From Clostridiaceae bacterium (GTDB taxonomy: Bacteria > Bacillota > Clostridia > Saccharofermentanales > DTU023), in the NCBI GenBank assembly GCA_012841255.1, contig DUUZ01000040.1:1-28574 (forward strand): a DNA stretch of 28,574 bases, in the 5' to 3' direction. Below the pieces are notes generated by a model, which was not told the origin of the DNA, did no database searches, and worked only from the letters and a program-made list of their open reading frames with translations. A program made the translations under genes and the position numbers. Below are positions 7,857 to 14,769 of this stretch, piece after piece; position 1 is the stretch's first letter; every line of letters begins with the position of its first letter.

Positions 7857-7886
7857 AAATTACATGAGGGACGGGCGGATTGTCAA
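7857..7886 (-). promoter_or_regulatory. Predicted promoter of the cobalamin operon
   Basis: A perfect -35 TTGACA (7886-7881), an 18-base spacer and TAATTT (7862-7857) preceded by TG form a good promoter. Transcription would begin about 15 bases before the riboswitch. Confidence 0.7.
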
Positions 7887-7909
7887 TTGAAGTAACGCTC
7901 CGCCCCCTC
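7866..7909. repeat. Inverted repeat spanning the cobalamin-operon promoter
   Basis: GGGCGGA (7873-7879) and TCCGCCC (7899-7905) are perfect inverted repeats; GAGG/CCTC outside them extends the pairing with a three-base bulge. The -35 box lies in the loop. It begins 4 bases after the stop of the lysine importer ATPase, so it may act as that operon's transcript end even without a U-run, or as an operator. The structure is seen; the role is not known. Confidence 0.5.
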
Positions 7910-7912
7910 TTG

Positions 7913-8668
7913 TCATCCCTTTCTAAAGCGCTTCAGGAAATCCCGGGTTTCCGGCTGACGGGGATCTTCGAAGAGTTCTTGGGGCCGGCCGTTCTCGTGA
8001 ATCTTCCCCTCATGCATGAAGATGACTCTGCTTGAGACATCCCGGGCGAAGGCCATTTCATGGGTGACGGCCAGCATGGTCATGCCCTCCTGGGCAAGCC
8101 TCTGCATGACCTCCAGGACCTCGCCCACCATCTCGGGGTCAAGGGCGGAGGTGGGTTCATCGAAAAGCAGGATGTCCGGCTCCATGGCCAGGGCCCGGGC
8201 AATGGCCGCCCTTTGCTGCTGGCCTCCGGAAAGCTGGCCGGGGCGGGCCTTGATGTAGGGCGCCATGCCAACTTTGTCCAGATAGTCCAGGGCACGGGAC
8301 CGGGCCTCTTCTTTTGTTTTTTTCAGGACCCGAACCTGGCCTGCGACGCAGTTGTCCAGGACCGTCATATTCCGGAAGAGGTTGAAGGATTGGAAGACCA
8401 TGCCCACCCGGGTCCGGTAGGCATTGACATCCATGCCGCCTTCCAGGATGTTTTGCCCCCTGTAAAGGATACGGCCTCCGGAGGGTGTCTCAAGCAGGTT
8501 GATGCAGCGCAGGAGGGTGGACTTGCCCGAACCGGAGGCCCCGATGATGCTGACCACATCCCCCTCATGAACGTCGAAGTTGATGCCGGTCAAAACCTGG
8601 TTTTTCCCGAAGGATTTGGTCAGGTCCCTGACCTCCATGACCGGATTTATCCGGTTCATGCCGCTCAT
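7913..8668 (-). CDS. Amino-acid (probable lysine) ABC transporter ATP-binding protein
   Basis: This 251-residue protein is a GlnQ/HisP-type ATPase. It has Walker A GASGSGKST (43-51), Q-loop FQSFNLF (92-98), signature LSGGQ (146-150), Walker B ILLFDEP (166-172) and the switch His in VTHEMAFA. It energises the permease encoded just upstream, whose stop codon it overlaps (ATGA), with GGAGGTG as ribosome binding site. Members of this family take up polar amino acids. Lysine is proposed because a lysine riboswitch heads the operon. Confidence 0.92.
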   Translation of the reverse strand: MSGMNRINPVMEVRDLTKSFGKNQVLTGINFDVHEGDVVSIIGASGSGKSTLLRCINLLETPSGGRILYRGQNILEGGMDVNAYRTRVGMVFQSFNLFRNMTVLDNCVAGQVRVLKKTKEEARSRALDYLDKVGMAPYIKARPGQLSGGQQQRAAIARALAMEPDILLFDEPTSALDPEMVGEVLEVMQRLAQEGMTMLAVTHEMAFARDVSSRVIFMHEGKIHENGRPQELFEDPRQPETRDFLKRFRKG

Positions 8669-9462
8669 TTTTCACCTCCCGGATGACGATGGGTGCCGGC
8701 CGCCATGACCAGCGGGTCGATGGCTGCCAGTTCATAGCTCTTGTCCCCGTCCATCCGTTTTTCAATCCGGCGGAGGAGAAAGGAAGCGGCAAGCGTCAGG
8801 GCCAGGTAGCCGCCCATCTCGATGATGGCCGAAGGGAAATACAGGTAGGTGGCCCCGGTCGCCGCCCGGTGGGCGGCGAAGAAATCAGGGAAACCGATGA
8901 TGAACATGACCGAGGTGTCCTTGACATTGATGATGAAGTTGTTGCCGATCTGGGGCATGATGTTGCGCAAAGCCTGGGGCAGGATGACCGATGTCATGCT
9001 CTGGTAATGGTTCATGCCGATGGCCCGGGCACCTTCCGACTGGCCGGGGTCGACGGAGAGGATGCCGCCCCGGACCGATTCCGCCATATAGGCTCCTGTA
9101 TTGATGGAGACAATCAGGATGGAGGCGGCCCAGACGCTTTGGAATTTAACGGCATTCTGCGTGATGTAGGGAAGGCCGTAGTAGATGAAGACGGCTTGCA
9201 GGACCATGGGGGTCCCGCGGAACACTTCCACATAAAGACGGATGGCCGCCCGGATCAGCCGCAGGAAAAAGCGGCGGACCGGGCGGTCGCTGGCCGAAAG
9301 GGGGATGGTGTTGAGGACACCGGCAAGAAAGCCGATGACGCAGCCGGCGGCGGTCGCAATCAGAGCCAGGATGAGTGTGGCCCTGATCCCCCGCAGATAG
9401 GAGTCCCCATATCGCGCCCAGAGTTTGGACAGATCCTGGATCAAGCCTGTAAGTCCTGTCAT
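8665..9462 (-). CDS. Amino-acid (probable lysine) ABC transporter permease
   Basis: This 265-residue HisM/GlnP-family permease has about five hydrophobic segments. It shows the family stretches EVFRGTPMVLQ (about 89-99), NTGAYMAESVRGGI, and the cytoplasmic EAA-type loop SEGARAIGMNHYQSMTSVILPQA with which the ATPase interacts. Only one permease gene is present, so the channel is presumably a homodimer. It starts one base after the binding-protein stop, with GAGGA inside the end of that gene as ribosome binding site. The polar C-terminal tail after about residue 225 is longer than in many relatives. Confidence 0.9.
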   Translation of the reverse strand: MTGLTGLIQDLSKLWARYGDSYLRGIRATLILALIATAAGCVIGFLAGVLNTIPLSASDRPVRRFFLRLIRAAIRLYVEVFRGTPMVLQAVFIYYGLPYITQNAVKFQSVWAASILIVSINTGAYMAESVRGGILSVDPGQSEGARAIGMNHYQSMTSVILPQALRNIMPQIGNNFIINVKDTSVMFIIGFPDFFAAHRAATGATYLYFPSAIIEMGGYLALTLAASFLLRRIEKRMDGDKSYELAAIDPLVMAAGTHRHPGGEK

Positions 9463-9463
9463 A

Positions 9464-10342
9464 TCAGTCCTCGCTTAAGGGTTGGATGCGGATGGCTTCC
9501 TGCATGAGTGCGTTGAAATCATCGCTACTCATGGGCCTCAACACGTCGTTGATGGCCTGCTTAAGATAGGCATTGCCCTTCATGACCGAGATCCCGATAT
9601 TGACATTCTCCGTCCGCTCCTGCTCGCTGAACTGAAAGTCCCCCGGGGTCCCGGAGAAGTCCAGGATGACCATGTCCGGGTAGGCAATGACGGCCCCCTG
9701 GGCGGTGGGCATGTCGGTGCAGACGAAATCCACAATGCCGGTCTCCAGTGCCATCAACATGGCCGGGGCATCGACCGAAGCCGGCTGGATGCGGGCCCCT
9801 TCGATCTGGGGCAGGCACTTCTCGTACCAGATGGTCCCCAGCTGGGCGGTGCAGCTGCCCCCTGCAAGATCGGCCAGGCCACCGGCGGAGGCAAAGGGAC
9901 TGCCTTTTTTGGCCAGGCAGACGATGCTGGCATAGAAGTAGGGGCCGGCAAAATCCACCTGTTCCGAACGGTCGGCAGTCATGGACTGCCCGGCAATGGC
10001 GGCGTCGATATTGCCGGTCATGACAGCCGGGACCAGGGAGTCCCAGTCCGACTGGACGATTTCCAACTCCCAGCCCTGGCTTTCACAGATCATTTTGGCA
10101 ATCATAACATCGTAGCCGTTGGCGTAGGAGCCGGGCACGTTCTTGATGGGGACCGCTCCTTTGGAGTCATCATTCTGGGTCCAGTTGTAGGGTGCATAGG
10201 CACATTCCATGGCGATGGTGAGAATGCCGTCTTCCACGGCCGTCGGAACTTCCTGTCCGGATGGTCCCGTCACGGCCGGTCCGCATGCTGCAAGTGTCAG
10301 CAGGAGCAGAAGGCTCATAAGGCCCGCAATCCAATTCCTCAT
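9464..10342 (-). CDS. Amino-acid (probable lysine) ABC transporter substrate-binding lipoprotein
   Basis: This 292-residue family 3 solute-binding protein has a lipoprotein signal with lipobox LAAC (Cys20). The mature part has the expected start TIAMECAYAPYNWT, the ligand-site segment AAIAGQSMTADRSEQVDFAGPYF, and a second lobe containing CTDMPTA. These proteins bind polar amino acids outside the membrane and deliver them to the permease. It is the first gene after a lysine riboswitch and terminator, which makes lysine the best guess for ligand. The ATG at 10342 follows an AAGGAAAGGA ribosome binding site. Confidence 0.92.
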   Translation of the reverse strand: MRNWIAGLMSLLLLLTLAACGPAVTGPSGQEVPTAVEDGILTIAMECAYAPYNWTQNDDSKGAVPIKNVPGSYANGYDVMIAKMICESQGWELEIVQSDWDSLVPAVMTGNIDAAIAGQSMTADRSEQVDFAGPYFYASIVCLAKKGSPFASAGGLADLAGGSCTAQLGTIWYEKCLPQIEGARIQPASVDAPAMLMALETGIVDFVCTDMPTAQGAVIAYPDMVILDFSGTPGDFQFSEQERTENVNIGISVMKGNAYLKQAINDVLRPMSSDDFNALMQEAIRIQPLSED

Positions 10343-10405
10343 TTTGAATCCTTTCCTTCCCGCAAGAGAGCGGGATCCGGCTTCTTCCCCGCCGGCGGGT
10401 CATTC

Positions 10406-10434
10406 AAAAAAAGAACCGCCTTGTCAAGCGGTTC
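10406..10434 (-). terminator. Intrinsic terminator of the lysine riboswitch
   Basis: On the minus strand GAACCGC pairs with GCGGTTC around a short loop that can itself pair TTG with CAA, followed by seven U residues. It lies 30 bases after the aptamer and 63 bases before the binding-protein start. Lysine binding should favour this terminator. Confidence 0.9.
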
Positions 10435-10463
10435 ACGGGAATCGGATATTATCCAACACCTCA

Positions 10464-10624
10464 GATAGCGCTCCACATAAGCTTGTGACAGTCCGGCAGA
10501 TCTTCTCTGCCGTCCCAGCACCGGAAGACAAGGCCGTCTTGCCGGAACTTCGGCGGTTTCCCCTTTCATGCCTGCGGCGGCCTTGCCGGATGCTGACATT
10601 ACTCTTTGAAACCGCGCCTCTATC
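10464..10624 (-). ncRNA. Lysine riboswitch (L box)
   Basis: The minus-strand leader has the conserved lysine-aptamer core in order: GATAGAGGCGCG, then TTCAAAGAGTAATG, then TGAAAGGGGAAACCGCCGAAG, and at the 3' end GAGCGCTATC. P1 is closed by GATAG (10624-10620) with CTATC (10468-10464). These elements match the Bacillus lysC leader closely. A perfect -35 promoter sits 22 bases upstream and an intrinsic terminator follows, so this is a complete lysine-off transcription switch. Its presence upstream of an amino-acid importer is the main evidence that the importer carries lysine. Confidence 0.93.
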
Positions 10625-10645
10625 GAAAGCGATTCAATTTTCAGC

Positions 10646-10674
10646 AGATTAGCATGAGCGGGAGGGGATGTCAA
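10646..10674 (-). promoter_or_regulatory. Predicted promoter of the lysine importer operon
   Basis: A perfect -35 TTGACA (10674-10669), a 17-base spacer, and TAATCT (10651-10646) with an upstream TGC (extended -10). The predicted start lies about 15 bases before the riboswitch. The remaining bases up to the ATPase gene at 10799 hold only an AT-rich stretch that probably contains that gene's own promoter. Confidence 0.8.
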
Positions 10675-10798
10675 ATGAGGGGTAGAGAATGAGATTTCAG
10701 GACGATGTCAGCTGTAACTATGGAAATTGATATATTTTCATTGTATGTTCGTTATAGTCGTGTTATTATTATTTTAATTCGAAGGAGCTTTCATTCTC

Positions 10799-11986
10799 AT
10801 GATTAAGCGGGAAAATTATCTGAAACAAATCAGACCCTTAATCGGGAACGATCAGATCAAGGTTCTGACGGGGATCCGTAGGGGCGGAAAATCAGTCATG
10901 CTTGAGCATATCCGGGAGGAGTTGATCAGGCAGGGCGTTTCCCCGGAGCGTTTTATTGCCTATAACTTTGAAGAAATGCGGAATCTCCCCTTACGGAAAG
11001 CCGAATCCCTTTTTCATGCAGTCGCAGAACGGATGGCGCAGATAGACGGCAAAGCCTATCTGTTTTTCGATGAAATCCAGGAAGTCCGCGGCTGTGAGGA
11101 GTTTATCGAAAACTTGCAGAAATCCTATGATTGTGAGATCTTCCTGGCCGGTTCCTGTTCAGATGTTCCGGCCGGCTCTTTTGTCCGCTTCAAGATCTTT
11201 CCGTTTTCATTTGCCGAATTTAAAGAAATGTACATCCAGCTCTACCCGGGGGCTCCGGAAAATGAGATCTTTGTCCGCTTCTTCCAGCTGGGCGGCATGC
11301 CGGCCCTGGGCAGCCTCCGCATGGAAGAAGATGCTTCCAAGCTCTACCTGAAAGATCTTTTCGGCTCCCTGGTCTTGCAGGATATTGTCAGGCGCAATGA
11401 GATCCGGGACGTGGAGCTCCTGGAGCGTGTGATCGGTTTTGTCTTTGCCCATCCCGGCACCAGCCTGTCGGCCAATTACATCTCCGGGCAATTCAAAAAA
11501 GAGGGCCGGATTACAGCCAGGGAAACAATCCTCAATTATCTGGAATACGGTGTCAAGGCATCCTTGTTCTACAGGATCCCCCGCCATGACCTGAAAAGGG
11601 ACAAGCTTCTGACTGTCGGCGACAAATTCTACCTGGCGGATCACGGCATCCGGGAGGCGGTCTTCGGCGGCCAGATCAAGGAGATCAACATGATCCTTGA
11701 AAATATTGTCCTCCTGGAGCTTTTGCGGCGGGGCTACCGGGTAACGGCAGGCCTTACCGGATCCTCCGCCATTGATTTTGTTTGCGAGCGGGGGGACAGC
11801 AGGATATACATCCAGGTCGCCTATATCCTGGCCTCTCCCCAAATTGAGGAACAGGAATTCGGAGCCTATGACGCTGTCAGGGATCATTACCCCAAGTATG
11901 TGCTTTCCATGGATGAGACGGATCTGAGCCAGAAGGGCATCCGTCACCGGAATATCCGGGATTTTCTTGTGGATCCCAGCTGGTGA
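10799..11986 (+). CDS. Stand-alone AAA_14/DUF4143 ATPase
   Basis: This 395-residue protein has the two-part layout of a large, poorly understood family. The AAA_14 domain (about 15-140) has a P-loop variant GIRRGGKS (25-32), Walker B YLFFDEIQEV (87-96) and a sensor-like LAGSCSD. The DUF4143 region (about 190-340) has a winged-helix-like middle part and a nuclease-like end with SAIDFVCERGD. Between GSCSD and FPFSFAEF the segment is only about ten residues long; relatives I recall have a longer stretch there (LLS..LA..L.GR), so a small deletion is likely. The ribosome binding site is AAGGAG, 11 bases before the ATG, and a weak TTGATA-19-TTATAG promoter may lie at 10727-10757. It is a single-gene unit closed by a terminator. 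Function unknown; such genes are often mobile between genomes. Confidence 0.85.
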   Translation: MIKRENYLKQIRPLIGNDQIKVLTGIRRGGKSVMLEHIREELIRQGVSPERFIAYNFEEMRNLPLRKAESLFHAVAERMAQIDGKAYLFFDEIQEVRGCEEFIENLQKSYDCEIFLAGSCSDVPAGSFVRFKIFPFSFAEFKEMYIQLYPGAPENEIFVRFFQLGGMPALGSLRMEEDASKLYLKDLFGSLVLQDIVRRNEIRDVELLERVIGFVFAHPGTSLSANYISGQFKKEGRITARETILNYLEYGVKASLFYRIPRHDLKRDKLLTVGDKFYLADHGIREAVFGGQIKEINMILENIVLLELLRRGYRVTAGLTGSSAIDFVCERGDSRIYIQVAYILASPQIEEQEFGAYDAVRDHYPKYVLSMDETDLSQKGIRHRNIRDFLVDPSW

Positions 11987-11994
11987 CCGGTAAG

Positions 11995-12030
11995 AAAGGC
12001 CCTCCCCAATAAGGAGAGAGCCTTTTTGTT
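11995..12030 (+). terminator. Intrinsic terminator after the DUF4143 ATPase gene
   Basis: AAAGGC pairs with GCCTTT and CTCC with GGAG around an A/T loop, followed by a U-run (TTTTTGTT). On the minus strand the same structure ends in TTTCTT, so it may also terminate the converging lipoprotein gene that stops at 12050. Confidence 0.75.
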
Positions 12031-12049
12031 GCTATGGATTTGGATTGTT

Positions 12050-13477
12050 TCAGTAGGTCAGCGTGATCCTTGGGCTGGAAAGCACATCATAGCGGTTGTC
12101 CATGACCTTAAATACCATTTCGATCAGGCGGATGTCACTGATTTCATAAATGCCGTTCTCCTCCAGGGAGTCATAATCGATACCGATATCAATGACGGCG
12201 GCTCCGCCTTTGGGGATATCAAGTGTCATATTGTAGTAATCGGTCATGTAGTCGTTGACGGAGAGTGCATCGTAGGGATCCGTGAAGATGTAATCCGTGG
12301 ATCCGGTATTCTCAACCAGCAGCAAGAGGTGGATGTCGTCGATGAAGTCGTAGGGATCGGGAAGCAGATCTTTGTAGATAATACGGATGCCGTCCTGATT
12401 GAAAAGTTCCTTGCCGGAGCCGTCGTAGACGGCCTTGGCGCCGGGAACGGTGACCTTGACCTCCCGGGGCTCCAACAGATCCTTATGTTCCCCGTCTTCC
12501 AAAGTGACGGAGAAGAGAATTTCACCGATTTCCTTGACCCCGTAAAGATCAGCGAAATCCTGGCTCAGTCTGGCCGTCAGATCCAGGGCGACCAGTCTCC
12601 TTGTACCGGGGTTGATGAACTGACCGGTCAGTGTTGAATCGTCGACCAGAAGACCGTTCAGGAAGAGGGAACGGGCTGCCAGGTAGATGTGTTCATCGGC
12701 ACTGTTCTCGACCTCCAGAAGGAGCAGGGTGTCTTCATCCTGGTGGATCAGGGTCTGGGACAGGATGTGGATTCCTTTTTCATTGAAAATCTCATCTTCC
12801 GAGAAATGGATCAGTTTGTATTCGAAAAGCTCCTGAGCGGCCTTGTTGACGATGGTCTTCCTGAAGGCGTCCTGGGTCTGGACATGGTCTGCGGCAGATG
12901 TTTTCAGGCTCAGCGGACCAGTGATAAAGAAGCTGTCCCGGTCATCCTTGTCCCGAATATAGAAACCCAGTTCAATCTCCGCCATCTTCGTGACGCCTAA
13001 CAAAGCAAGTTCGTCTGTACTGAAGCGGAGGGATTCGATGGATTTTTTCCCGGCCATGATATCGAAATTGGCGTAGACATCCAGCATCCGTCCATTGACT
13101 GCGGTGCCTCCGCTGTAGTTGAGAAAGCCGGTGGAAATATTCCAGTCTATGTCGGTCTTGTTTTCAAGCTCCAGCTTGAGTTCTGCCGCGTAACTGCCGA
13201 AGGAAAGCTCAAGAGCCGTGATCTTCACGCCCTGCTCGTCAAAAAGGACGGTTTCCTCGATGCTGGATTCTTGAAGATCGCCGGCCCAGGGTTCATCGGA
13301 AGGATCATGGTCCGAGGGTTCGGTCTGGGGGGCCGGTTCAGTGGATCCGGATTCTGCCGGCTTATCTGTTGCGGGCGAAGTTTCAGGCGTCTTGCCCGGG
13401 CCATTGCCGCATCCGGCGAGGATGGCCAGGCTCAAAAAAAGGGCAAGAAAGATCAGTAAATATTTGGAATGTCTCAT
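12050..13477 (-). CDS. Lipoprotein with three internal repeats, function unknown
   Basis: This 475-residue protein has a lipoprotein signal (MRHSKY, hydrophobic core, lipobox LAGC with Cys23). A Pro/Thr/Ser/Glu linker of about 45 residues follows. The rest contains three similar units, each opening with F-x-x-x-G-(I/V)-x-I (FDEQGVKI, FNEKGIHI, FNQDGIRI) and continuing into a strand ending in ELEN, EVEN or LVEN. This suggests three tandem beta-sandwich domains facing the outside of the cell. The ATG at 13477 is chosen because AGAGGAG precedes it; an in-frame start 30 bases upstream has no such site. No enzymatic motif was seen. It is monocistronic and convergent with the ATPase gene. Confidence 0.8.
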   Translation of the reverse strand: MRHSKYLLIFLALFLSLAILAGCGNGPGKTPETSPATDKPAESGSTEPAPQTEPSDHDPSDEPWAGDLQESSIEETVLFDEQGVKITALELSFGSYAAELKLELENKTDIDWNISTGFLNYSGGTAVNGRMLDVYANFDIMAGKKSIESLRFSTDELALLGVTKMAEIELGFYIRDKDDRDSFFITGPLSLKTSAADHVQTQDAFRKTIVNKAAQELFEYKLIHFSEDEIFNEKGIHILSQTLIHQDEDTLLLLEVENSADEHIYLAARSLFLNGLLVDDSTLTGQFINPGTRRLVALDLTARLSQDFADLYGVKEIGEILFSVTLEDGEHKDLLEPREVKVTVPGAKAVYDGSGKELFNQDGIRIIYKDLLPDPYDFIDDIHLLLLVENTGSTDYIFTDPYDALSVNDYMTDYYNMTLDIPKGGAAVIDIGIDYDSLEENGIYEISDIRLIEMVFKVMDNRYDVLSSPRITLTY

Positions 13478-13500
13478 GGTCAGTCTCCTCTTAAAATACA

Positions 13501-13514
13501 TATACATATGTATA
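13501..13514. repeat. 14-base perfect palindrome upstream of the lipoprotein gene
   Basis: TATACATATGTATA is its own reverse complement and lies 24 bases before the lipoprotein ATG, in an AT-rich stretch (13490-13550) that stands out from its GC-rich surroundings and probably holds the promoter (TATTAT and TATACC are present on the minus strand). It could be an operator. Confidence 0.4.
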
Positions 13515-13581
13515 ACGGTATAATATTAACATATAAAATACATCTGCACCGGTGATTCAGGGCCGGCCAGTGACGGAGGTA

Positions 13582-13611
13582 TTGCTCAAAAAGAAAGAAT
13601 TGGAATAATCT
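13582..13611 (+). promoter_or_regulatory. Possible promoter of the flavin-reductase-like gene
   Basis: TTGCTC (13582-13587), an 18-base spacer and TAATCT (13606-13611) lie about 125 bases before the ATG at 13737. The rest of the gap between the two divergent genes shows nothing else recognisable. Confidence 0.35.
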
Positions 13612-13736
13612 TCGAAACTGCTCCAGCCCGTGTTCAGCTTTTTTCACCATGAAAAGTGCCACTGAATGTCCGGATCTGCTAAGGTGACGGATAGAGCTAT
13701 GACCAATAACGGCCAGACAATGGGAAGAGGATCAAT

Positions 13737-14660
13737 ATGAGTTCTTTTAAAAATCTTCGGATCGTCGACAACTTCTATCAGACATCTTCCTTCTTTCCCA
13801 TGCCGACGGTCCTGATCGGCACACTGACGGATGACGGGAAGACCAGCTTAGGTCCCTTTTCGCTTATTCAGCCCTATTACGTGGCCGGCCGAGACTATTA
13901 CGCCATGCTTCTTTGCTGCCGGAATTCTTCAAACACGGCCCAACACATTCTGGCCAGGGGGGCCTGCTCCATCAATTTCATTCCGGACAAACGGAAATAC
14001 TTCAAGGAGGCGGTGCGGCTGGGCTGGCCGGGGGATACGCCGGCCGAGAAAATGAAGGACTGCCTTTTCACCTTGGAGGAAGGCCTGAGATCTGCAGAAG
14101 ATCCGCGAGGACTCTATCCGAAAGTTGTGGCAGAGAGTTTCCAGGTATTCGAATGCAGCTGGATGCGGGAGCTTGATGAGGCTGGAGGAGACAGGCCTGG
14201 AATTCTGGACGGTTATCCGCCGCCCTATCATGATTTCAACGGTATCACCAGCGAGTTCGGAGCCCATTTCATCCTTCGCGTCGATAAGATTCTGATGAAA
14301 GAAAAATACCACAGGGCCATCATTGACGGGGTGCGCTCCCGGGACTTCCCCCGGGTTCCCGTGGATTACGGTTACCGGGATTCCAAATCTTTCTGGTATA
14401 CCCGGTTTTCCCGGGCTATTCCCCAGATCCTGCCCATGCGTGAGGCAAACCTTGATTCAGTCTGCTATGCGGCTGAACGGATTGATCCGGACATCAAGTT
14501 CACAAGGGAGGCCTGCTCCCGGCTGGTCAAGGTGCCGCGGATCTTTCTCCATACGGCTCTCAAAGGCTGTGTGGCCTGGGCCCGGGACAATCAGGTGACC
14601 TTGATTACAGAGGAGCATATGGACATCATCAACGATAAGCGGGCAAAAGAGAAGAAATAG
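13737..14660 (+). CDS. Flavin-reductase-like protein with C-terminal PCP_red-like domain
   Basis: The first 190 or so residues of this 307-residue protein follow the flavin reductase-like FMN-binding split barrel: FPMPTVLIGT (20-29), SLGPFSLIQPYYV (37-49), CRNSSNTAQHILARGACSINFIP (61-83) and a FILRVDKI strand near 178. Such proteins bind FMN and act as NAD(P)H-flavin reductases or related oxidoreductases. Residues 252-300 (KFTREACSRLVKVPRIFL, WARDNQVTLITEEHM) resemble the PCP_red helical domain known from light-independent protochlorophyllide reductase and from many small anaerobe proteins. The ribosome binding site AGAGGA lies 6 bases before the ATG. The flavin-reductase call is good; the C-terminal domain call is tentative. 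Substrate unknown. Confidence 0.75.
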   Translation: MSSFKNLRIVDNFYQTSSFFPMPTVLIGTLTDDGKTSLGPFSLIQPYYVAGRDYYAMLLCCRNSSNTAQHILARGACSINFIPDKRKYFKEAVRLGWPGDTPAEKMKDCLFTLEEGLRSAEDPRGLYPKVVAESFQVFECSWMRELDEAGGDRPGILDGYPPPYHDFNGITSEFGAHFILRVDKILMKEKYHRAIIDGVRSRDFPRVPVDYGYRDSKSFWYTRFSRAIPQILPMREANLDSVCYAAERIDPDIKFTREACSRLVKVPRIFLHTALKGCVAWARDNQVTLITEEHMDIINDKRAKEKK

Positions 14661-14769
14661 TTATCCGCCTCTTCCCCATTGCCCTCGGCCAAGTGCTATC
14701 CTGATGCCGATATGATCCGCCCTGATGCCCGGCTTGCATGACAGGCCGACACCCGAAATGGGGGAAGCC

